A stretch of DNA of 20,889 nt from a virus. The number at the start of each line of letters is the position of its first letter. The stretch's first letter is position 1. Of this stretch, positions 6,760 to 16,900 are shown one piece after another. Where the stretch lies: IMG/VR virus record IMGVR_UViG_3300044645_001328, positions 1-20,889 of that record; one strand, written 5' to 3'. Both the position numbers and the translations under genes were made by a program. The notes under the pieces were generated by a model. It saw only the letters and a program-made list of their open reading frames with translations, was not told the DNA's origin and searched no databases.

Positions 6760-8567
6760 TGCCAACTAATTTATTATTACAATATCCTGTTCAAGATACC
6801 GTATTGTTTTCTGACACGCTTCGTGTCAATTACAAACTATCGTCATATAGTGATCCAAATGTAAAATCTGTGTACTTTGAGTTGGATGGATCAACACAAA
6901 CTGTTTTGGTTTCAACAGAATCTGTAACATTTACTGGACTTACAGAAGGTAGTCATACTCTCAATGGTTATCTTATTGACAGACGAAATAATTCGATTCC
7001 CAATACTAATTTTTCGGTTTCGTTTCAAACATTTGATTCGGAATTGAGCGTTGAAAACAAGTTAACTCTTGTTCTGGAATCTACTATTCCAGGCTTTGTC
7101 AGAGAAGATTATCCAAACTTTGTGATGTTCCTAAAGGCATATTACGAATGGTTGTACTCTTCCAACAATCCTTTCTATGCACCATTAATATCTGAAGATT
7201 TCAAGGACATTGATAAGACACCAGAATATTTTGTAAAATATTTTAAAGAACAATATCTAAAAGATTTTCCTGAGTATTTAACTTTAGATAAGCAAACAGG
7301 TTCTCCATTAAACCTAAAGACTCTCATCAAGAATGTGGGAGAGTTTTATTCATCAAAGGGAACCGAAAGATCCATAAAGTTCCTGTTGAAAATTCTATAT
7401 GATACTTATTCGGAAGTTTATTATCCAAGAAAAGATCTTTTCCGTTCGTCTGATAGTAAATGGAATAAAAGAAAATCAATTAAGTTTACTGGGGATAATG
7501 TAAATATTAATGATATCAAGCAAAGAGAATTGGTTCAGAAAATAGGCGAATCAATTACTTGGAGATCGTCGGTTGTTGATATTCAATGTTACCACGCAGT
7601 TAATAAAAAAATAATTGAAGTCTTCTATCAAGAAATTAACGGAACTCCTAATTTTAATTATCCCTTCCAAGTAATTACTGAAAATGAAACCATATCACTA
7701 AATCCTCTTCGTGTGGTTTCTGATATTAACATAACAAATTCTGGTATTAATTATAGAACAAATGATGTAATTAAGATACAAAAAGTCTATACAAATCAAG
7801 AACCCGTTGATGTTTCTGTTGCTTTAGTGGTAGAGGTGGATGAATATGGACAGATTCAAAAAATAGAAATTGCAAACTTCTTGACTGTTGAAGATGTTGA
7901 AGGTGAGTATTACTTTGAAATCACTTCGAATATTGGATCTGGAGCCGTTCTGGTTCCAGTGGAAGGTTATATCTGTGATTACGCAGGCTATTGGACGCAA
8001 AAGAATTCTCATGCAAGTTCGATCAAAGTTCTTCCAGATAACTTAAAGTATCAAGAATTATCATATGTCGTAAGAACGAATAGAAGTTTAGACAAATATG
8101 TTGATGCTTTGAAAAAATTGGCGCATCCTGCGGGGTTTGCTGTTGTTGGTGATGTTGTATTACAAAATCAAGTGGTCGAACCAGTAGAAATTGAAGATGC
8201 GTTGTTGAATTTCTTTACACCGCTGATCGGTAATTATGCTGCGTATAGATTAAAAACTTCAATTAATATCAGAAATGCTCCAAGACCAAGTGATTCGAAT
8301 ATAGATCTTTATCCAGATGGATATGATCCAAATGTTTCTATTAAATTACAAAATGGAACAGATACAACTGCACATATTCCAGTTAATAAAATTAATACAA
8401 ATGTAGCAAATACAAAATTTAAGCATCTTCCATCGGTTTCCGATATTGCAAATAAAAATATATATTGGGTTGTATACCCACATCCGAATGGTGAAATAAA
8501 TAATTCTACAAATATAGAACGCTTTGTGGATATTCAACTGAAAGACTTCTTAAAGCAAGAAAAATAA
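6759..8567 (+). CDS. Baseplate wedge protein in the gp7 position, with N-terminal Ig-like domain
   Basis: A 602-residue structural protein lying between gp6 and gp8, where T4 has gp7 (1032 residues). Residues about 1-93 look like an Ig-like or fibronectin-type beta-sandwich: VKSVYFELDGS followed by VTFTGLTEGSHTLNGYLID. Next comes a block I know from T4-like marine phage wedge proteins: IPGFVREDYPNFVMFLKAYY (from residue 110), DIDKTPEYFVKYFKEQYLKD, then SSKGTERSIKFLLKILYD and EVYYPRKDLFRSS (198-233). A beta module with INITNSGINYR (about 322-332) resembles one in gp8. In T4, gp7 clamps gp6, gp8 and gp10 within the wedge; that role fits by position, but direct homology to T4 gp7 cannot be shown by eye. 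Start ATG in TAATG, with AAGG 11 bases upstream. Confidence 0.8.
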   Translation: MPTNLLLQYPVQDTVLFSDTLRVNYKLSSYSDPNVKSVYFELDGSTQTVLVSTESVTFTGLTEGSHTLNGYLIDRRNNSIPNTNFSVSFQTFDSELSVENKLTLVLESTIPGFVREDYPNFVMFLKAYYEWLYSSNNPFYAPLISEDFKDIDKTPEYFVKYFKEQYLKDFPEYLTLDKQTGSPLNLKTLIKNVGEFYSSKGTERSIKFLLKILYDTYSEVYYPRKDLFRSSDSKWNKRKSIKFTGDNVNINDIKQRELVQKIGESITWRSSVVDIQCYHAVNKKIIEVFYQEINGTPNFNYPFQVITENETISLNPLRVVSDINITNSGINYRTNDVIKIQKVYTNQEPVDVSVALVVEVDEYGQIQKIEIANFLTVEDVEGEYYFEITSNIGSGAVLVPVEGYICDYAGYWTQKNSHASSIKVLPDNLKYQELSYVVRTNRSLDKYVDALKKLAHPAGFAVVGDVVLQNQVVEPVEIEDALLNFFTPLIGNYAAYRLKTSINIRNAPRPSDSNIDLYPDGYDPNVSIKLQNGTDTTAHIPVNKINTNVANTKFKHLPSVSDIANKNIYWVVYPHPNGEINNSTNIERFVDIQLKDFLKQEK

Positions 8568-8568
8568 A

Positions 8569-10920
8569 ATGTCAAATTATCTAAAACAAACCTTCAAAAC
8601 AGAACTTGCCTTGGCATTTGCAGAATCTTTTGCTGCGGACAGTTCCGACAATTATTTTTTATTCTTGGGAAAAGCCTCTGCTTGGAACGATGAACAAAAT
8701 CCACCAGCGGCACAGGATACACTTCGTGAAGAATTGGATGCTTGGAGAAATATGATGGCTCTTGCAAAGATTAATAAAAGTAATGTAATGGTTGGAGTTG
8801 CTCGTTATAATTGGCAATACAATAAAGTATTTGACCAATTTGATGATACGGTTGATTTGTACCAAGAAGGGAACGAATTCCATTTTTATTGTATAACGGA
8901 TGATTTAAATGTATATAAATGCATTTCGAATAATTACGGAAGACCATCTTTGTATAAACCAACTACGGTTTCGACAGAAGAACAAATAACTCAAGATGGA
9001 TATGTCTGGAAGTTTTTGTTTAAAGTGCGAGAAGAATTAAATGAATTTTTAACAGATGATTTTATTCCAATTGAAAAATTAGAATCTATTCTTTATAATG
9101 ACGAAAGAAATCTTCAGAACAATGTAAAGATCACTGCTGTTCCTAGTTCAATTGATAATATCATTGTGACTCAATATGGCGGTTCCTATCCTTTAGCAAT
9201 CACAACCGATCCATCAAATACAGATCAGAAACATACAATTACCGAAGTAATCAATTCAAATACATTTGTTCTTGCTCCTGTATTCGACTTAGATAAAACA
9301 AATGGTATTTACAATGACTACTATGAACTTTATATTGCTCAGGGGCCAGGAGCAGGAAGCAAAGCAACCATTCTTTCCTACATCGTAGATGAAAACGAAA
9401 TTACTGTGGTTGTGGATAAAGCATTATCTCTTACAACGAGCAGTGTTTATAGAATCTACCCTAAAATAGAAATAACAGGAGATGGAACGGGAGCGACAGC
9501 GATTCCTGTTATGAACGAGGATAAGGTCATTACTGGAATTGATGTTATCAATTCTGGCAAAAATTATCGTTATGTTACAGTAAAAGTATACAGAAAGAAT
9601 GAATCATATGCTTCTGTCACACTAGCAAGAGCAATCTTGGCTCCCGTCTATGGCCACGGATATAATGCTATTCGTGAATTGGGTGCAAACTATGTGGCGA
9701 TTCATATACCACTTCGTAATTCGGAAAAAATATCACAAGCGGATGCGGTGAATATTTTAAATAATGATTACCGTCAAGTTGGTATTTTAAAGAATGCATT
9801 TTATAATAATGAAAATACATTGACACCAATCACAACAGAAGAAAATCTTGCAACATTTTTGCAGATAGAAAATATCAATTCATATAGTGTAATTTATTTA
9901 GAAACAACCCAGATTATTACCGATAATACAGGAACAAAGATTTCTGTGGGTGATATTATCAAGCAAGGTTCTGAGCAAAATGCATATCAAGCAAGAGGAA
10001 TCATCAAGTCAATTATTTTGGATGAAGGAACTTCTGCTCTGAATAATTACCGTATCACAGTTCAAAATACAAATGGTAGATTCTTGTCTACATCTTCCAG
10101 TACCTATCCTCTGTTAAAAGAAGACGATTCTGTGATTTCTGGAACAATTACTGGAGTCGATTCTTCAAATTTTTACGATCAAAATACATTCTTAGCAAAT
10201 AAAAATATTATTGGAACCACAAGCAACGCAACGGCAAAAGTAGTGAAGTGGGAATGTGATCCTTATGGGTTGTCTGGAAAATTGTTTATTAATAATATAA
10301 ATGGATCGTTTATAGATTCTTATTGGACGAAATCCACAGGTGGGGAAATTGTTCTTGTGAAGGGAGAAAATATCGTATCTTACGATAGTATCATTTCAAC
10401 CCCAACAAATACTGATTTGGACAATGATGGTGATGTAGATTCTGCTGATTTGGCGATCTTACTTTCTTCGTGGACAGGGCCGCAATTCTCTGGAAGCGAT
10501 CCTTCCAAATCGGGAATTATTGCAGATATTGGAACCTTAGAGGGAGAGAATAAGGTATTCTATAAAGTATCAACAACTTTAAATGTTGTACCTACTTCTG
10601 GGGTTCTAACTGGAACTATGTTTGAACCAGATGACATTATTGTAAATTCTTCTGGAGTGCAGGGAAGAGTTATATCATTTGCTCTAAATACTAGTAGTTC
10701 TGGTACTTTAGAGGTAAATGCCTTAACGGGTTCCTTTGCTGTAAATGATGTACTGTCTATTTTGACGAATACTGAAATTTCTACAAACGCTAGAATCTCA
10801 ACCATCGTCCAACCAGAAGTATTACCATTTTACGGAGATGTGATATACATACAGAATGTAGTGCCAGTAACTGCTGCAACAGATTCAGAAGAACACATAA
10901 AAGTCTTACTTAAGTTTTAA
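8569..10920 (+). CDS. 8: Baseplate wedge protein gp8 with large central insertion
   Basis: Both ends match T4 gp8. Near the N-terminus are FLFLGKASAWNDEQNPP (32-46 region), LDAWRNMMALAKI, an R-x-N-W element and DGYVWKFLF (143-151). The C-terminus has GDVIYIQNVVPVTAAT then DSEEHIKVLLKF (756-783), the equivalent of T4's GEMIYMENRPPI end. T4 gp8 has 334 residues; this one has 783, so roughly 450 residues of repeated beta modules are inserted. These include GDGTGATAIPVM with IDVINSGKNYR (about 305-335), HGYNAIRELGANYVAIHIPL and an EF-hand or dockerin-like loop at 616-627. In T4, gp8 is an outer wedge protein that binds gp7 and gp10. No Shine-Dalgarno is visible and the ATG is one base after the previous stop, so translation is probably coupled. 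Confidence 0.9.
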   Translation: MSNYLKQTFKTELALAFAESFAADSSDNYFLFLGKASAWNDEQNPPAAQDTLREELDAWRNMMALAKINKSNVMVGVARYNWQYNKVFDQFDDTVDLYQEGNEFHFYCITDDLNVYKCISNNYGRPSLYKPTTVSTEEQITQDGYVWKFLFKVREELNEFLTDDFIPIEKLESILYNDERNLQNNVKITAVPSSIDNIIVTQYGGSYPLAITTDPSNTDQKHTITEVINSNTFVLAPVFDLDKTNGIYNDYYELYIAQGPGAGSKATILSYIVDENEITVVVDKALSLTTSSVYRIYPKIEITGDGTGATAIPVMNEDKVITGIDVINSGKNYRYVTVKVYRKNESYASVTLARAILAPVYGHGYNAIRELGANYVAIHIPLRNSEKISQADAVNILNNDYRQVGILKNAFYNNENTLTPITTEENLATFLQIENINSYSVIYLETTQIITDNTGTKISVGDIIKQGSEQNAYQARGIIKSIILDEGTSALNNYRITVQNTNGRFLSTSSSTYPLLKEDDSVISGTITGVDSSNFYDQNTFLANKNIIGTTSNATAKVVKWECDPYGLSGKLFINNINGSFIDSYWTKSTGGEIVLVKGENIVSYDSIISTPTNTDLDNDGDVDSADLAILLSSWTGPQFSGSDPSKSGIIADIGTLEGENKVFYKVSTTLNVVPTSGVLTGTMFEPDDIIVNSSGVQGRVISFALNTSSSGTLEVNALTGSFAVNDVLSILTNTEISTNARISTIVQPEVLPFYGDVIYIQNVVPVTAATDSEEHIKVLLKF
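10414..10449 (+). other. Dockerin/EF-hand-like calcium loop inside gp8
   Basis: Codes for gp8 residues 616-627, DLDNDGDVDSAD, followed by LAILLSSW. Acidic residues occupy loop positions 1, 3, 5, 7, 9 and 12 with Gly at 6, which is the canonical calcium-binding EF-hand loop. The following hydrophobic helix with a Trp resembles single dockerin-type repeats common in secreted bacterial proteins. Only one loop is present; cellulosomal dockerins have two. Calcium binding is inferred. Confidence 0.7.
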
Positions 10921-10921
10921 C

Positions 10922-10925
10922 GGAG
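10922..10925 (+). promoter_or_regulatory. Shine-Dalgarno of the DUF4815-type gene
   Basis: GGAG lies 8 bases before the ATG at 10934, in a 13-base gap after gp8. It fixes the start that gives the conserved MGYNHPDILKSSPYYDDF N-terminus. Confidence 0.65.
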
Positions 10926-10933
10926 AGTAATTA

Positions 10934-13900
10934 ATGGGTTATAACCACCCCGATATTCTAAAATCAAGTCCATACTACGACGATTTTGAAAACACAAAGA
11001 ATTTTCTTCGTATTTTATTCAAGCCTGGTGTTGCAACCCAAACCAGAGAATTGATTCAATTACAGACTCTCCTTCAGAATCAAATTGCAAAATTAGGAAG
11101 TCACATCTTTAAGGATGGAAGTCAAGTATTTGGTGGTGGTATCACTCTCAATGAAGCCAATTACATCAAAACGGTGGTTACTCTTCCTTCTGGAACGACT
11201 ACAGATAGTTTAAAAGGTAAAATTCTTGTTCAAGGTACAAATTCTTCAAATAGCGTAAGAGCAAGAATTGTTGACATTTTACCTAGTGTTTCTGCTGATC
11301 CATTTACTATTTTTGTTGTTCAATATTTGACAGGAAATGAATTCCAGAGTACATCTTCTCTTACTATTACGGTAGAAGGACAACTCGGAGTTAATGTTTT
11401 ATTTACTGGGGCAGCAGACAGAAAAGGTACATGTCAAACTCTATCCGTTGAATCTGGTATTTTTTATGTTGATGGATTCTTCGTAAATAGCAACCCACAA
11501 ACAACAACTCTTGTTCGTTATGATAATGGTGTTCGTAGATTTACAGATGCAATCTTAACATCAGAAGGAGTAACCAACCGAGTAGGTTTCGAAATTGAAA
11601 GAACGGTGGTAACTTCGGTTGATGATGAAACCTTAAACGATCCTGCCCGTGGATTTTACAATTATTCCGCTCCTGGCGCAGATCGTTATGTAATTAATTT
11701 AAATCTTATTGCTCAAGAATTTGATCCTGCTTCTGTAGAACCAGGCGAATTTGTAACTCCAGATTTTGTCGAATTGGCGAGAGTTGTAAAAGGTGTTCTT
11801 GATTATGTAAAGAAAGTACCAACCTATTCTGAATTGGTAGATACTCTTGCAAGAAGAACATATGACGAATCTGGAAATTATACAGTAACTCCATTTGAAT
11901 TGGAAGTCAAGAACCATTATAGAGATGATGAATATTTTCTTTATGTTAAAGTAAATACACCTTCTACTATAAATTCTGTCTTTGAAGGTGATTTTATTGT
12001 CAATAATATAAATGGATTGGCTACAAAAATAGGATTGATTACTTCCGTAGAAACCTATTCACCAACAACAGCGGAGTTGACTTCTGGTGGAACAAATGAT
12101 CTTCCTACTCATGTAATACGAGTAAAAAGAGAAAAAGTAAATGGAACATATAATTATGTTTTCTTTACTAGTTCCGATACTGCAATTCACAGAAGCAGAA
12201 GTTTAGTAGATACTACATTGGGTGCAATTAAGAGAATCACGGTAAGTCGTGATCCTAATGGTGTATATTCTCCAGAAGAAGGTGGAACAGACGATAAATT
12301 TGTATTGTCTGTAAAGCCTGGTAAAGCATATGTTTTTGGTTATGAATTTGAAACCATCAATAATACAAATATCGTTGTGGATAAAGAAAGAAATGATTCT
12401 GTCTATACGGTAAATGATTATAATTTGGGTGCAAATATTGGAAATTACTTCTTGGTTAAAGCAAATCTTGCAAATGGTAAATATGCATTTAATCGTTGGG
12501 ATACTTCTATCAATCTAGAAGAAATGCCATACATGAAGTTTGGTGGGAAATATGTTCGCATAACAATTCCAACACAAGCAGAAGATACAAGAGATCATGC
12601 GCTAAAGTATTGGTCTCCAGTTGCAAAAGATCAAACAACATCGTTTAGAAGTGTTGCTTTTGTTACGGAAGAATCCGCACTCTCTACAGAAAGTATTGCG
12701 GCACACACAAATCCCGCAAACCCATCATACTTAAATCTTATTGATTTTTCTGGTGAAGGCGCAACAAATGACGATCTTTATGGTGATGGATATATTCGTC
12801 CACAGAACACATCAAGAACTCAATCTAAGTCCATTGGTGGTGCGTCATCCTTGACTGCATATCCTATGGTAAATATGAGTAATGATATTGAAACTAATAT
12901 TTCAAGATTAGCATTTTCAGAACCTTGGCATGGAAATTTTGATACTTCATACAATTCTACTTCAGAATCGAATGGAGCATTATCGACTTATTCTGGAACA
13001 TTCCCCGTTAAGCAAATTAAGTGTCTCGATACTGCAAATCCATCTTCGATTCAAGTAACAACAGGACACGCTTTGCGTTGGGTTCCTGCTTCAAATAGTG
13101 GTGCATATTCTACTTCTGGAAGTACACTTTTTGTCAAATTAATTAACACAACAGATTACACTGGTGGTACAAATCTCGAAACAGCAAGATTTAATGTTGA
13201 AGATGGTGTAATCTTTGCAGATCCTACAACATCAACAAATCCAATTTCATACGGTTCAAGTATCGCGTATATTTTAAGAGATACGAGTATCAAGAGAATT
13301 ATTGTTCGTTCTGCTCAGGATTTGGGTTGTGTAAACGATAGTGCTTGTACGGACGCAGGACAGGGTGGTTTCTATTCTGTTGGTGATATCGTAACACAAA
13401 ATTACGATAAGAATGGAATTGAAATTCAAGCAACAGGTGAAATTATTGCAATCGGTGGAGATTTCACAACACCAAACACTAACATCGAATTGTACATTCA
13501 AACATCTGGAACAAATTACATCTATGGTGTAAATGATACCGTAGAAATGTCAGTTCAAGGTATTACGAATCTCGGATGCTTGATTGGGCCATGCGGACTT
13601 TACAAACCAAGATCAAGTATAACATTAAATAATCCTGGCTGCGGTGAGTGTGTGAGAATTGGTTTCCGTGATTCTGAAAATGTCGGTGCATATACTGTAA
13701 ACGAAATTGCATTCCAGTACAACTATCTTGCTCTTCAAGAAGTCTCTGGAGTACCACAATACCTTGATTCAAACTTGGTAAAGGGTCGTATTGTTGGTTG
13801 GGATGACACATCTAAAGAATTGATTGTTCTTGAAACACAAGGACGATTTGAAATTGCAAATGGTACAATATACGAATTGAAATCATCTACAGGACAAGCA

Positions 13901-16900
13901 GTAAAATATGGTGGACGCGGTTGGGATAAATTTAAGACTAAGTTCCAAAAGAACACAGGTGCAACTCAACCCCAATACGATATTGAAAAAGTAAGTGGTA
14001 TCTTCATTGATATTGCAAGTACCCCAAATAAAAATTTTATTGAAACTTCTTATTCTGTGTTCGATGCAGCGATTGCGTCTGGTACTGGTGAAACCATTAC
14101 TCAGATTGCGGTTCCGTTTGTTGGAAATTACTTTGAAGGTAAAGATTTTGTTGTTGGAGAAGAAGTTAACCAAACAATATCAACATCATCAATTGCAAGA
14201 GGAACTGTTCTTTCTTGGACACACCGAGATTTAACAAATCCATCAGATAGAGCAGATACAATTATCATTATCAAACCAATTAATACGGTAGAGTTTGTTG
14301 TTGGTTCATCTGCAATTAATAACCCTCTTGTGAGTTTCGCAAACCCTGCGGTAAGTTATGATTTGTCTGGTGTGGGAACAACAAGAACAAAAGAAATTCT
14401 TGGTGCAGGAAGAATTCGTCTTCTACGCAGACAAGAAGAAGATGCATATCAGGCATATTTCTTTGATATAAAAATGGATTTCTTACCCGACAGATCTCGC
14501 AAATACAACTTGAATGAAGTGTTTAATTTCTATTATGAAGATGGATTTAAGAATGCAATTTTAAGCGAATTTGAGGACGAAGATATTCAATTAGAAATTT
14601 CGGAAAATAATTTTGTATTTGAAGTTCATCCTACACTTGGTATCGAAAGTACAGATTACAGTAAGGTATTCGATACCGATAGAAATTCGTTGTTGTTTAG
14701 ACTTGCTGGTAGCGAATCCGTAAAGAATGTTGGAGAATTGGATTATCGTATTCAAAGACAATATAATTTATCTGGACCTTTTGGAACAGATACTTTGTCT
14801 TTCTCAACAGATAGTCCTTATGTACGATTTATCGGTGGTGAATCTTCAACAACAGGTTTGGTAGATTCGAATGATTTGATCGAACACTATAGTTTAATTT
14901 TAACTTTTAATACAGGATTACAATACATTGAATCCTTGTCAAATGGAAACTATACAGTAACAACCAACAATTATTCATCTCCAACTAGCATTGCTACATT
15001 GTCGATTAAGAGAAAGAGCGGAGTCGCTTGGAGTGACTTGACAAAAGTTTCTTTGATTGCAAATTTAAATGTAAATCCAAGTGGAAATACATCCCTAATT
15101 CGCACAAAGACAGTAGAAAGATTTACAGAAACAGTAACTTTAAAGAAAACAAAGTCTGGTGTTTGGAAAGCAACTCTGTCCCGAGCAGATATTTTAACAA
15201 TTGACAAGATTACTGCAATATCATCCAATACAAATGTAAAAGAACAATTTGATCTATATGATGGTCAAACAGATAATCTTTACGATTTGGGACAAATTAC
15301 ACTCAAGTCACAATACTTGGTAAATAATGTACCAAATTTTGCAAATTATCAGGTGATTGTATCGTACCGCTATTTCTATCATGAAAACAGTGGACCATTT
15401 ACAAAGAACTCATACGAAAATATTGACTATACAGATATTCCTTCGTATACGAGTTCGTTGAATGGTCAATATTACAAATTGGATTCTGTAATCGATCTTC
15501 GTCCATTGAAGACAACAGATGGATCTATTGTATCTGGATCCAAGTGGATTCCCGCTCCTGCAAATTCATTTAATGTAGATTATGAATACTACTTGCCAAG
15601 AGCATACAAATTGGCAATTACAAGAGATTTGAATTTTAAACTTATCAGCGGTATTCCCGCGTTCACACCAGAATTACCTTCTGATGATGAAAACGCAATG
15701 ACAATTTACAATATTACAACCTCTCCATATATCTTTGATAAAACGGATGTCGTTGCAAATATGGTAAATAATCGTCGCTATACGATGAAAGATATCATCG
15801 CATTGGATGATCGTATACAAGCACTGGAACAATTTACATTATTGAATTCTTTGGAAAGAGAAGCAGAAAACAAGTCTATCATAGACGAAGCAAGTTCTCT
15901 CCCAAGAGTCATCAGTTCGATTCTTGTAGATAATTTCAGTACGCATGGTAAGGGTGATACGCTAAACAAAGAATACAATGTAAGTATTGACTCTGAAAAT
16001 AACCTGATTCGTCCATCATTTGAAATGGGAACAGTTGATCTAGTAGATTCAACGAGTGCAAACACAACAAGCAATGTGATAAAAACACCAGATAATGTTG
16101 TAATGCTATCTTATGATGCGGTTCCATTAATTTCACAATTGTCAGCAAGTGGAACAGAAAAGATCAATGCATTTAATGATAACTCATGGATTGGTTCTAT
16201 TGCTCTCACACCAAGCACAGATTCTTGGTTTGATGAAACCATCAAACCAGATGTTCGTGTAAATGAAAACAATGCTAACAATGCAATCAGTGATGTATTC
16301 CCTGCTCCAAATAGCAGAAACAACAATGGTATGGGATCTGATTGGGGATTCTGGAAGAGAAAGTGGTTTGGTAATAAACCAGAAGCAAAGAAAAATACAA
16401 ATCCAGATCGCAGACCTTGGTGGTTAAAGCAAAGAAAGATCGTACCCGATACTAAGATTGCAGCAGCAACGACATCGAGTAATGTCGTAAATGTTGGTGA
16501 AAATAAGATCGTAGACAAGTCGGTTGTTCCATACATCCGTGAAAAAACAATAACAGCAGTAGTCGAAGGGTTAAAACCATTTACTGTCGTATATGTGTTC
16601 TTTGACGATGTAAACATTACCTCACAATGTCAAATCTTAAACAGTGTGGGACAAGTTGTAAGTGGAACGGGATTGAGAACAGACTCAAGAGGATCGCTAC
16701 AATTCAGTTACACTATCGAAAAAGGTAAGTTTAAGACAGGTGAAAAATTACTTGTTGTTACAAACTCACCCACAAACAATGCTCAATCTGCAACAACAGT
16801 AGCAGAAGCGGTATATGTTGCTTCTGGTGCAATTCAGATTGCTACAAATACGGGAATTTCAACAAGAAAGTTAATTAAAAAACCAGCATCTTACACAAAA

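Noticed and set aside
10899-10921. Terminator after gp8 around the ACTTAAGT palindrome
   Set aside because: The palindrome has no loop and no stable GC stem; the following gene has its own ribosome site only 13 bases on, so read-through is expected.
16111-16617. 168-codon open frame on the minus strand
   Set aside because: It lies wholly inside the conserved DUF4815-type gene, has no ribosome-binding site and no recognisable domain; it is a shadow of the + strand codons.
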